Positions 1-5,822 of a stretch of 7,755 bases of DNA are shown one piece after another; the stretch's first letter is position 1; each line of letters begins with the position of its first letter. Both the position numbers and the translations under genes were made by a program. The notes under the pieces were generated by a model. The model was not told where the DNA came from, ran no database searches, and worked only from the letters and a program-made list of their open reading frames with translations. Source of the DNA: JAPSGM01 sp036258735 (GTDB lineage: Bacteria > Chloroflexota > Limnocylindria > QHBO01); NCBI GenBank assembly GCA_036258735.1, contig DATADC010000140.1:1-7755 (forward strand). The letters run 5' to 3'.

Positions 1-1
1 C

Positions 2-808
2 GGGGCGGCGACGTGGGACGAGCTGGAGGAGGCGCTGATCGCGGCCGACGTCGGCCCCGAAGCGGCGCTCGACCTGATCGACGCGGCGCGGGCACGAGGC
101 GGTCGATCGGCGGAGGAGGTCCGTCGAGCGCTGGCCGAGGAGATGCGCCAGCGGCTGGAGCGCGCTGGCTCAGGAGCATTCGAGCTGGGGCCGTTGCCAT
201 CGGTCATCGTGGTGGTGGGCGTGAACGGCACCGGCAAGACGACCACCATCGCCAAGCTGGCATACCGCCTGGCTCGCGAGGGCCGCAGCGTGATCCTGGC
301 GGCCGGCGACACGTTCCGCGCGGCGGCGATCGAGCAGCTCCGCTTGTGGGGCGAGCAGCTGGGCGTGCCGGTGATCGCGCAGCGCGCTGGCGCGGACCCC
401 GGCGCGGTCGCCTTCGACGCCGTCGCCGCTGCGGAGTCGCGCGGCACCGACGCCGTCGTCGTGGACACCGCTGGGCGGCTCCAGAACAAGACGCAGCTCA
501 TGGCCGAGCTGACGAAGATCGTGAACGTCATCGGCCGGCGCCTGCCCGGTCAGCCGCGTCACGTGCTCCTGGTGCTGGACGCCACGACTGGCCAGAACGG
601 GTTGGCCCAGGCCGAGGCGTTCAGCCGAGAGGCGGGCGTCACCGGCATCGTGCTGACCAAGCTGGATGGCACGGCCAAGGGCGGCGTGGCCGTCGCTGCT
701 GCGGACCGGCTGGGCGTGCCGATCGTCTTCGCGGGCATCGGCGAGGAGGTGGACGACCTGGCCCCGTTCGACGCGGCGGCCTACGTGGAGTGGCTCCTCG
801 CCGACTGA
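2..808 (+). CDS. ftsY: Signal recognition particle receptor FtsY (5' partial)
   Basis: FtsY is the membrane-associated GTPase that docks SRP-ribosome complexes at the translocon. It pairs with Ffh in a reciprocal GTPase dimer. The frame is open from base 2, so the gene starts before the window. The 268 visible residues are the end of the N domain (start 'TWDELEEALIAADVG') plus the whole G domain. GTPase motifs seen, in partial numbering: P-loop GVNGTGKTT 73-81, DTFRAAA 103-109, DTAGR 155-159, TKLD 219-222, then a GIGE closing loop. 'DTAGRLQNK...LMAEL' and 'DATTGQN' are the FtsY versions of motifs that differ in Ffh, so the assignment between the two paralogues is clear. The protein ends straight after the G domain, as FtsY does, with no M domain. 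Any acidic N-terminal A domain is outside the window. ffh follows after 88 bp. Confidence 0.97.
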   Translation, partial: GAATWDELEEALIAADVGPEAALDLIDAARARGGRSAEEVRRALAEEMRQRLERAGSGAFELGPLPSVIVVVGVNGTGKTTTIAKLAYRLAREGRSVILAAGDTFRAAAIEQLRLWGEQLGVPVIAQRAGADPGAVAFDAVAAAESRGTDAVVVDTAGRLQNKTQLMAELTKIVNVIGRRLPGQPRHVLLVLDATTGQNGLAQAEAFSREAGVTGIVLTKLDGTAKGGVAVAAADRLGVPIVFAGIGEEVDDLAPFDAAAYVEWLLAD

Positions 809-812
809 CGGC

Positions 813-830
813 CGGGCGCATTGCCGCCCG
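813..830 (+). other. Small hairpin just after ftsY
   Basis: CGGGCG (813-818) and CGCCCG (825-830) form a perfect 6-bp stem with a 6-nt loop, four bases after the ftsY stop. No T-run follows, so it is not a convincing intrinsic terminator. It overlaps the -35 box of the candidate ffh promoter. It could be a 3'-end stabiliser of ftsY mRNA or a chance inverted repeat in GC-rich DNA. Confidence 0.35.
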
Positions 831-849
831 AACCCCTGGCCCGTAGAAT
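821..849 (+). promoter_or_regulatory. Candidate sigma-70-type promoter for ffh
   Basis: TTGCCG (821-826, 4 of 6 consensus) is followed, after exactly 17 bp, by TAGAAT (844-849, 5 of 6 consensus). This lies in the ftsY-ffh gap, in DNA where AT-rich hexamers are rare. Transcription would start near 856, giving a leader of about 40 nt before the ffh ATG. The promoter would let the abundant SRP protein, and perhaps the genes behind it, be expressed separately from ftsY. The call rests on sequence match only. Confidence 0.55.
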
Positions 850-896
850 TGGCAGCCGCTCTCTCGGCGAGCGCCGCATCCCGCAACGGATGGTCC

Positions 897-2243
897 ATGT
901 TCGAATCCCTGTCTGCCCGCCTGCAGTTGGTCACCCAGCGCCTGCGCGGCAAGGCCAAGATCACCGAGGCCGACCTCGACGTCGCGCTGCGTGAGATCCG
1001 CCTCGCGTTGCTGGAGGCGGACGTCAACTTCAAGGTCGTCAAGGACTTCGTGGGGCGCGTCCGCGAGCGCGCCCTGGGCGTCGAGGTGCTGTCCGGGCTG
1101 GATGCGGGCCAGCAGGTGGTCAAGATCGTCCACGACGAGCTGGTCGCCGTCCTTGGCGGCGAGCGCAAGGAGCTCCAGTTTGCGGCGAGGCCATCGGTTC
1201 TGCTGCTGGTGGGCCTCCAGGGCTCAGGGAAGACGACCACCGCCGCCAAGCTGGCCGTCCGCCTGCGCAAGGACAGTCGGCGCCCGCTGCTGGTCGCCGC
1301 CGACGTCTACCGCCCAGCGGCCGTCGACCAGCTGGTGCAGCTTGGCGACCAGATCGGCATCGAGGTGCACACCCGGCCCGTCGGGACGCCGGCACTGGAG
1401 GTGGCGCGCTCGGGGATCGAGGCCGCCAGGCAGCGCGGCCATGACCTGGTGATCGTGGACACCGCGGGCCGGCTGCACGTCGATGAGCCGATGATGGACG
1501 AGCTGGTGCGCATCGCCGGCGCGGTGACGCCATCCGAGACGCTGCTGGTGGTGGATGCCATGACCGGCCAGGAATCGGTGCGCGTGGCCGAGGCCTTCCA
1601 CCAGCGCCTCCCGGTGAGCGGGCTGGTGCTGACCAAGATGGACGGCGACGCGCGCGGCGGGGCGGCGCTCTCGATCCGCAGCGTGACCGGCATCCCCATC
1701 GCCTTCATCGGGACCGGGGAGCGCACCGACGGCCTGGAAGCCTTCCATCCCGACCGCCTCGCGCAGCGGATCCTGGGCATGGGCGACATCCTCTCGCTCG
1801 TCGAGCGGGTGCAGGAGACGGTCGATCGCGACGAGGCCGAACGCGTGGCGCAGCGCATGATGGAGTCCCGCTTCACCCTCGAGGACTTCCGGAGCCAGCT
1901 CAACCAGGTCAAGAAGATGGGCCCGCTGGGCCAGGTGCTGCAGATGATCCCCGGGGCGGGGCAGATGGCCGGTGCGGCGCAGCAGGCCGTTGACGAGGGT
2001 CAGCTGACGCGCATCGAAGCCATCATCGACTCCATGACCCCCGAGGAGCGGCGCCGTCCGGAGATCATCAAGGCCAGCCGGCGGCGCCGGATCGCGCTCG
2101 GCAGCGGCACGTCGACCGCGGACGTCAACCGCCTGCTGAAGCAGTTCGGCGAGATGCAGAAGCTGATGCGCCAGCTCAGCGGCGGGCGCATGCCGCGGCT
2201 GGGCGGCATGGCGGGCGGGCTGCGCGGGCTCCTGGAGCGCTAA
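897..2243 (+). CDS. ffh: Signal recognition particle protein Ffh (SRP54)
   Basis: Ffh is the GTPase subunit of SRP. Its M domain holds the 4.5S/SRP RNA and signal peptides leaving the ribosome, and its NG domain pairs with FtsY at the membrane. The ATG at 897 gives the family's usual beginning, 'MFESLSARLQ', and a 448-residue protein of normal length. The open frame runs further upstream but into ftsY. The N domain is about residues 1-90. The G domain carries GLQGSGKTTT 106-115, DTAGR 188-192, TKMD 246-249 and GTGE 272-275. The M domain starts near 300 and includes the RNA-binding stretch with 'IDSMTPEER', 'SRRRRIALGSG' and 'VNRLLKQF'. The C-terminal tail is Gly/Met/Arg-rich. No clear Shine-Dalgarno precedes the ATG. 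The next gene begins 6 bp after the TAA. The gene for the RNA partner is not in this window. Confidence 0.98.
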   Translation: MFESLSARLQLVTQRLRGKAKITEADLDVALREIRLALLEADVNFKVVKDFVGRVRERALGVEVLSGLDAGQQVVKIVHDELVAVLGGERKELQFAARPSVLLLVGLQGSGKTTTAAKLAVRLRKDSRRPLLVAADVYRPAAVDQLVQLGDQIGIEVHTRPVGTPALEVARSGIEAARQRGHDLVIVDTAGRLHVDEPMMDELVRIAGAVTPSETLLVVDAMTGQESVRVAEAFHQRLPVSGLVLTKMDGDARGGAALSIRSVTGIPIAFIGTGERTDGLEAFHPDRLAQRILGMGDILSLVERVQETVDRDEAERVAQRMMESRFTLEDFRSQLNQVKKMGPLGQVLQMIPGAGQMAGAAQQAVDEGQLTRIEAIIDSMTPEERRRPEIIKASRRRRIALGSGTSTADVNRLLKQFGEMQKLMRQLSGGRMPRLGGMAGGLRGLLER

Positions 2244-2249
2244 GGGGAG

Positions 2250-3818
2250 GTGCTCCGGCGGCTGGTCGTCGCCATGACGACCCTGCTGGCGCTGGTCGGC
2301 GGGGCGGTGATCGCGGCCTACCTGCTGGTCTTCTCGGTGGCCGCCGACCGCGCCGCGCGTGCCGTTCCCGCCGACGTCGCGGCCTACGCCACCCTCTACC
2401 TCCAGCCGTCGGCGGGGCAGATGCTCAATCTGGCCGAGCTGCTCGGCCGGGTCCCCGGCTTCGCCGACAGCGCGGCGCTCGAGGGCAAGATCCACGAGAT
2501 CACCGCCCGCCTGCTGAGCGGCGCCGGAATCGACTACGAGGCCGACGTGCGGCCCTGGCTCGGCCAGCAGGCATCGGTGGCCATCCGCCCGTCCGGGCTG
2601 GATCCGGCCGAGGCCGAGGTGCTCGCCGTCGTCGGCGTGACCGACGCGCAGGAGGCCGATGCCGCGCTCGGCCGCCTGGCGGACGACCTGGCGCTGGCCG
2701 CCCAGGCGACCGAGCACCAGGGGGTGGAGCTGATGGTCGGCGCCGGCACCAGCTGGGCACTGCTGGACGACGTCCTGCTGGTGGGCTCCAACGCCGATGT
2801 CGTCCGCGCCGGCCTGGACGCCGATGCCGGCCGGGCGCCGGCGCTGTCGCGCGAGACACGCTTCAACCGGGCCATGAGCGACGTTCCGGCCGACCACCTG
2901 GCGGCTGCCTACGTCGACCTCCAGGCCTTCGGCTCGGCCACAGGCGTGGCCGAGAACGCCGGCGGCTACAGCACCGCCAGCCTGGCCCTGGTGGTGGATC
3001 CCGATGGCCTGCGGCTGGTGGGATCGGCGCCGTTCGACGCGTCGCGAGCACCCGACGAGGCGCAGCGGGCGTTCGAGCTCGGCGATCAGCAGGCCACCCT
3101 CGCGGAATGGATGCCGGTCGGTACCCAGGCAGGCCTTGTGATGTTCGGCCTGGGCCAGAGCCTGCTTGGCCTCGAGGCGCAGCTCGCCAGCGGTGAGGCG
3201 GGCGACCAGCTGGCCGACCTGCTCAACCAGGCGCGCGCGGTCGCCGCGTTCGGGCTGGGGGTCAGCGTGGACGACGAGCTGCTGCCCCTGCTGGACCGCG
3301 AGACGGGCCTGGCGGTGAGCGGGCTCGATGGCGAGGCGCCGCGTGGCGTGCTGCTGCTGCGACCGTCGGACGCGTCCGCGGCGGAGGCGACGCTGGCACG
3401 CGTTCGGGATGCGCTCCGGCAGCGCGGCGCATCGGTGGTGGAAGTCGACGTGGGTGGGATTCCGGTCACGACCGTCGAGCTGCCGACCATCGGCAGCGTC
3501 TCCTATGCCGTTCGTGACGGCGTCGCGGCGCTGGGGCTGGCGGCCGAGGACCTGGCCGCGGCGTTCGAGGCCCGCGAGACCGGCGCGAGCCTGGCGGGTG
3601 ATGCGCGCTACGCCGCGGCCTGGTCGCTGGCCGGCGAGCGCGCCGGGAACGAGGCATGGGTCGACGCGGCCGCGCTGGTCGAGGCATACGGCGAGCAGCT
3701 GGGCCTGACCGGGGAGGCACGCGATATCCTGCTCCAGGCGGATGCGCTGGCCATGACGGCCCCCGCGCGCCGGGACGAATCACGCAGCGAGCTGCATGTC
3801 GTGCTGACCGTGCGCTGA
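2250..3818 (+). CDS. DUF3352-like membrane-anchored protein, function unknown
   Basis: The function is unknown. The 522-residue product has 'LRRLVV' followed by a hydrophobic segment (about residues 9-31), so it is probably a single-pass protein with a short inside N-terminus and a large exported domain; an uncleaved or cleaved signal peptide is also possible. The segment 'VPADVAAYATLYLQPS' (39-54) and the 'DYEADVRPWLG' motif (95-105) resemble DUF3352 proteins, which are widespread in Chloroflexota. Roughly residues 38-230 and 286-480 look like two copies of one module. The protein is Ala/Asp/Glu/Leu-rich, has no cysteine, and I count one lysine. The gene sits 6 bp after ffh, so it is probably co-transcribed with it. 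The start is uncertain: the GTG at 2250 overlaps a strong Shine-Dalgarno-like GGGGAGG (2244-2250). A CTG at 2262 lies at better spacing, and an ATG at 2274 would remove the RR and cut into the membrane segment. The family call is from recalled motifs. Confidence 0.75.
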   Translation: MLRRLVVAMTTLLALVGGAVIAAYLLVFSVAADRAARAVPADVAAYATLYLQPSAGQMLNLAELLGRVPGFADSAALEGKIHEITARLLSGAGIDYEADVRPWLGQQASVAIRPSGLDPAEAEVLAVVGVTDAQEADAALGRLADDLALAAQATEHQGVELMVGAGTSWALLDDVLLVGSNADVVRAGLDADAGRAPALSRETRFNRAMSDVPADHLAAAYVDLQAFGSATGVAENAGGYSTASLALVVDPDGLRLVGSAPFDASRAPDEAQRAFELGDQQATLAEWMPVGTQAGLVMFGLGQSLLGLEAQLASGEAGDQLADLLNQARAVAAFGLGVSVDDELLPLLDRETGLAVSGLDGEAPRGVLLLRPSDASAAEATLARVRDALRQRGASVVEVDVGGIPVTTVELPTIGSVSYAVRDGVAALGLAAEDLAAAFEARETGASLAGDARYAAAWSLAGERAGNEAWVDAAALVEAYGEQLGLTGEARDILLQADALAMTAPARRDESRSELHVVLTVR

Positions 3819-3850
3819 GACGGCGGCCACCGGGCGAGGAATTTGAAACC

Positions 3851-3881
3851 ATGGCGGCCCGCGGCGAGCGGCCCGCGCCAT
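3851..3881 (+). promoter_or_regulatory. Stem-loop in the rpsP leader
   Basis: ATGGCG (3851-3856) pairs perfectly with CGCCAT (3876-3881). Inside, CCGC (3859-3862) can pair with GCGG (3868-3871) around a 5-nt loop. The structure ends just before the purine-rich Shine-Dalgarno of rpsP (GAGG, 3887-3890). It occupies most of the 81-bp gap after the membrane protein gene. It might insulate or regulate rpsP translation, or mark an mRNA processing site. No T-run follows, so it is not an intrinsic terminator. Confidence 0.4.
3854..3877 (+). repeat. Short direct repeat in the rpsP leader
   Basis: The 10-mer GCGGCCCGCG occurs twice (3854-3863 and 3868-3877), separated by GCGA. It lies within the stem-loop region upstream of rpsP. 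It may be a protein or RNA-binding site, or simply low-complexity GC-rich sequence. Confidence 0.5.
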
Positions 3882-3899
3882 ACAGAGAGGAAGAGCACC

Positions 3900-4235
3900 T
3901 TGGCAGTACGAATCCGGCTCACCCGCGTGGGCGCCACCAAGCGGCCCAGCTACCGGGTGGTGGCCATCGACAGCCGACGGCCGCGCGACGGGCGCGCCCT
4001 CGAGATCCTGGGCTTCTACGATCCGCTGACCGAGCCCGCCACCGTGCAACTGGACGCCGAGCGCCTGAACGCCTGGATCCGCAACGGGGCCACGCCGTCC
4101 GACACGGTGGTGAAGCTGATGCGGCAGGCGGGCATGGGCGGCGCGGCCACGAGCCAGGCGCCGGCCGCCAAGCCCGCGACCCGGACGCGCACCAGGAAGG
4201 CGGCGGCACCGGTCGCAGCCACGGCAGAAGAGTGA
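3900..4235 (+). CDS. rpsP: Small ribosomal subunit protein S16
   Basis: S16 (bS16) is an early-binding protein of the 30S body and platform that helps 16S rRNA fold. The product is 111 residues. The start is a TTG at 3900, which gives the standard beginning '(M)AVRIRLTRVG'. GAGG at 3887-3890 lies 9 nt upstream of it. The in-frame ATG at 3843 would add a 19-residue, unconserved extension. The family core runs through 'KRPSYRVVAIDSRRPRDGR', 'EILGFYDP' and 'ERLNAWIRNGATPSDTV' (to about residue 80). After it comes a tail of about 30 residues rich in Ala, Thr, Lys and Arg, ending in Glu-Glu. Such tails are common and probably disordered. The stop TGA overlaps the GTG start of khpA, so the two are likely translationally coupled. 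Confidence 0.96.
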   Translation: MAVRIRLTRVGATKRPSYRVVAIDSRRPRDGRALEILGFYDPLTEPATVQLDAERLNAWIRNGATPSDTVVKLMRQAGMGGAATSQAPAAKPATRTRTRKAAAPVAATAEE

Positions 4236-4468
4236 AGGAGCTGCTCGAGTACCTCGCCCGCAACCTGGTCGACAACCCGGACGCGGTGCGCGTCGAGGTG
4301 GAGGAGGACGACGACGAGGTCGCCCTCATCCTGACCGTGGACGAGTCGGACATGGGCCGCGTCATCGGTCGCGACGGTCGGATCGCGAATGCCATGCGCT
4401 CGCTCCTGCGGGTGGCCGCCGCCCGCGACGGCCGGCACGTCGAGCTGGAGATCGAGAGCAACGACTGA
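4232..4468 (+). CDS. khpA: KH-domain RNA-binding protein KhpA
   Basis: KhpA is a small single-KH-domain protein that binds RNA. In several bacteria it works as a dimer or with KhpB (Jag) to affect cell-envelope and division genes. The product is 78 residues, the normal family length. 'MKELLEYLARNLVDNPDAV' forms the N-terminal helix. The strand 'VALILTV' leads into 'DMGRVIGRDGRIA', which contains the KH GxxG loop as GRDG (residues 46-49). 'AMRSLLRVAA' is the following helix and 'HVELEI' the last strand. An acidic run, 'EVEEDDDE' (22-29), precedes the GxxG side. The GTG at 4232 overlaps the rpsP stop in a GTGA junction. The position between rpsP and rimM is the classical one for this gene. No khpB is visible in the window. 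Confidence 0.94.
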   Translation: MKELLEYLARNLVDNPDAVRVEVEEDDDEVALILTVDESDMGRVIGRDGRIANAMRSLLRVAAARDGRHVELEIESND

Positions 4469-4478
4469 CCGTCTGGCG

Positions 4479-4952
4479 GTGGCGCGCGTGGTGGGCGCCA
4501 AGGGGCTGGCGGGCGCCTTTCGCATCGAGGCGCTGACCGACGTCCCGGGTCGCCTGGCCGAGGGTGCCCGGCTGTACGTGGAGGACGAGGCCGAGCCCAG
4601 GCGGGTCGTGGCCTACGAGGCGGGCGGCCGCGTCCCTGTGCTGGCCCTGGAGGGCATCGACGACCGGACGGCGGCCGAGGCGCTGGTCGGCCGCTACCTG
4701 GAGGTCGAGGCGGTGGCTCTCCCCGACGGGACCTGGTACTGGCACCAGATCGTGGGCCTTGGGGTGATCGACCACGCCGGCCGTCCGCTGGGCCGCGTGG
4801 CCGAGGTCTTCCGTGCCGGCGAGAACGAGGTGTACCGCGTGGTGGGCGCCGATGGAGAGCTGCTCATTCCCGCGCTGCGCGACGTGGTCCTCGACGTCGA
4901 CCTCGAGCGCGGCAGCATGACGGTCCGCTACGAGCCCGAGGAGGTGCGCTAG
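4479..4952 (+). CDS. rimM: Ribosome maturation factor RimM
   Basis: RimM binds S19 in the 30S head and assists late 16S rRNA processing and 30S assembly. It has two parts here. The N-terminal beta-barrel begins 'ARVVGAKGLAGAFRIEALTD', matching the family's usual VGxxxGxxGLxGxxRV pattern. The C-terminal PRC-barrel starts near residue 85 with 'TWYWHQIVGLGV' and includes 'GENEVYRVV' and 'LLIPALRDVV'. The aromatic W-Y-W cluster corresponds to the motif needed for S19 contact. The protein is about 157 residues, slightly short for the family. The start is uncertain. The GTG at 4479 is the first standard codon after khpA but leaves only one residue before 'ARVVG'. A CTG at 4473 would restore two more residues of the first strand. 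No clear Shine-Dalgarno precedes either. The upstream in-frame ATG at 4389 would overlap khpA by 80 bp and adds no family-like sequence. Confidence 0.93.
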   Translation: MARVVGAKGLAGAFRIEALTDVPGRLAEGARLYVEDEAEPRRVVAYEAGGRVPVLALEGIDDRTAAEALVGRYLEVEAVALPDGTWYWHQIVGLGVIDHAGRPLGRVAEVFRAGENEVYRVVGADGELLIPALRDVVLDVDLERGSMTVRYEPEEVR

Positions 4953-4958
4953 CGAGGC

Positions 4959-5678
4959 ATGCGCATCGACGTCATCACGCTCTTCCCCGAGATGTTCGAC
5001 GTTCCGCTGCGGACCTCCATCGTCGGGCGAGCCCTCGAGCGAGGGCTGGTGGAGGTGGAGGTCCACGACCTGCGCGAGCACGGCCTCGGCCGGCATCGCA
5101 GCGTGGACGACTACCCCTATGGCGGGGGAGCGGGGATGGTGCTGCGTCCCGAGCCGCTGTTCGCGGCCATCGAGCCGCTGAAGGAGGCGGGCTCCTTGGT
5201 GGTGCTGATGGATCCGGCCGGAGAGCGCCTGACCGACGCCCTGGCGCGATCGCTCGCCACGCTGCCGCGGCTGGCGCTGGTCTGCGGCCGCTACGAGGGG
5301 CTCGACGAGCGCGTCCGATCGGTGGTGGACCGCGAGGTCAGCATCGGCGACTACGTGCTGACCGGCGGCGAGCTGCCGGCGCTGGTCCTCATCGACGCGG
5401 TGGCGCGCCTGGTGCCCGGGGTGATCGAGGCCGCGTCCCACGAGTTCGACTCGTTCGCGGCCGGGCTGCTGGAGCATCCGCAGTACACGCGCCCCGAGTC
5501 GTTCCGAGGCATGCGGGTGCCCGGCGTCCTGCTCTCGGGCCACCACGGCGAGGTGGCCCGCTGGCGCCACCGCGAGTCGCTGCGGCGCACGCTGGAGCGC
5601 CGTCCGGACCTCCTGGACGAGACGGACCTGCCCGATGCCGACCGCCGGGCGCTCGACGACCTGGGCGCCGGCTCGTGA
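4959..5678 (+). CDS. trmD: tRNA (guanine37-N1)-methyltransferase TrmD
   Basis: TrmD uses S-adenosylmethionine to methylate N1 of G37, next to the anticodon. This prevents +1 frameshifting on proline, leucine and arginine tRNAs. The 239-residue product begins 'MRIDVITLFPEMF', typical of the family, and has the normal length. Motifs seen: 'YPYGGGAGMV' (52-61); 'LVCGRYEG' (107-114) and 'SIGDYVLTGGE' (128-138), which form the knotted SAM pocket; R150 in 'AVARLVPG'; and D164 in 'DSFAAGLLEHPQYTRP'. R150 and D164 align with the E. coli catalytic Arg154 and Asp169. 'SGHHGEVARWR' follows at 193-203. The ATG at 4959 lies 6 bp after the rimM stop. Its best Shine-Dalgarno, GAGGAGGTG, is inside the rimM tail (4938-4946), which suggests coupling. 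All key residues are present. Confidence 0.98.
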   Translation: MRIDVITLFPEMFDVPLRTSIVGRALERGLVEVEVHDLREHGLGRHRSVDDYPYGGGAGMVLRPEPLFAAIEPLKEAGSLVVLMDPAGERLTDALARSLATLPRLALVCGRYEGLDERVRSVVDREVSIGDYVLTGGELPALVLIDAVARLVPGVIEAASHEFDSFAAGLLEHPQYTRPESFRGMRVPGVLLSGHHGEVARWRHRESLRRTLERRPDLLDETDLPDADRRALDDLGAGS

Positions 5679-5683
5679 CCGGC

Positions 5684-5692
5684 TGCTATACT
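5684..5692 (+). promoter_or_regulatory. Candidate extended -10 promoter for rplS
   Basis: TGCTATACT combines an extended -10 TGn (5684-5686) with the -10 hexamer TATACT (5687-5692, 5 of 6 consensus). It lies five bases after the trmD stop. No good -35 box is visible at 16-18 bp, which is normal for extended -10 promoters. Transcription would start near 5699, leaving a leader of about 125 nt before the rplS ATG. It would serve rplS and probably rnhB and yraN. The call is by sequence match only. Confidence 0.5.
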
Positions 5693-5748
5693 CCGCCGGT
5701 CGCGGCCGGGCTGTACGCATCGGTCGCGTTCTTCACGCCTGACCGCCC

Positions 5749-5764
5749 TCGCCGGCGCTGGCGA
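5749..5764 (+). other. Hairpin in the middle of the rplS leader
   Basis: TCGCC (5749-5753) and GGCGA (5760-5764) form a 5-bp stem with a 6-nt loop. GGCGA could instead pair with TCGCC at 5813-5817, in the hairpin next to the rplS start, and CCTC (5747-5750) could pair with the Shine-Dalgarno GAGG (5809-5812). The leader may therefore have alternative folds. In GC-rich DNA such short complementarities also arise by chance. Confidence 0.3.
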
Positions 5765-5806
5765 TTCCGCACAAAAGCCCGATAAGCCGCGGGTAAGGCC
5801 GCGATA

Positions 5807-5821
5807 ATGAGGTCGCCTCAT
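5807..5821 (+). promoter_or_regulatory. Hairpin sequestering the rplS Shine-Dalgarno
   Basis: ATGAGG (5807-5812) and CCTCAT (5816-5821) form a perfect 6-bp stem closed by the 3-nt loop TCG. It ends one base before the rplS ATG at 5823. The GAGG in its left arm is the only Shine-Dalgarno candidate, 10 nt from the start. When folded, the ribosome site is covered, which is typical of translational control, for instance by the ribosomal protein itself. No experiment supports this here. Confidence 0.5.
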
Positions 5822-5822
5822 C

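Noticed and set aside
13..846. Plus-strand open frame of 277 codons over ftsY
   Set aside because: It is a Gly/Arg-rich out-of-frame reading of ftsY. All GTPase motifs are in the frame that starts at base 2.
170..1270. 366-codon open frame on the minus strand across ftsY and ffh
   Set aside because: It lies antisense to two certain genes, has low-complexity Arg/Ser/Thr-rich product and no recognisable motif. Such frames are expected opposite GC-rich genes.
1224..2897. 557-codon minus-strand open frame across ffh and the DUF3352-like gene
   Set aside because: The His/Arg/Gly-rich product is the usual reverse-strand shadow of GC-rich coding DNA, and it crosses two real genes and their junction.
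3656..4231. Long N-terminal extension of khpA through rpsP
   Set aside because: It would overlap all of rpsP out of frame. The GTG at 4232 gives a normal-length KhpA.
4362..5720. 452-codon minus-strand open frame opposite rimM and trmD
   Set aside because: It is the mirror of two well-supported genes, with no motif and no independent start signal.
5803..5808. GATAAT as a second -10 box just before rplS
   Set aside because: It matches 5 of 6 bases but has no -35 or extended -10 element. A start there would leave almost no leader and would disrupt the more convincing Shine-Dalgarno hairpin.
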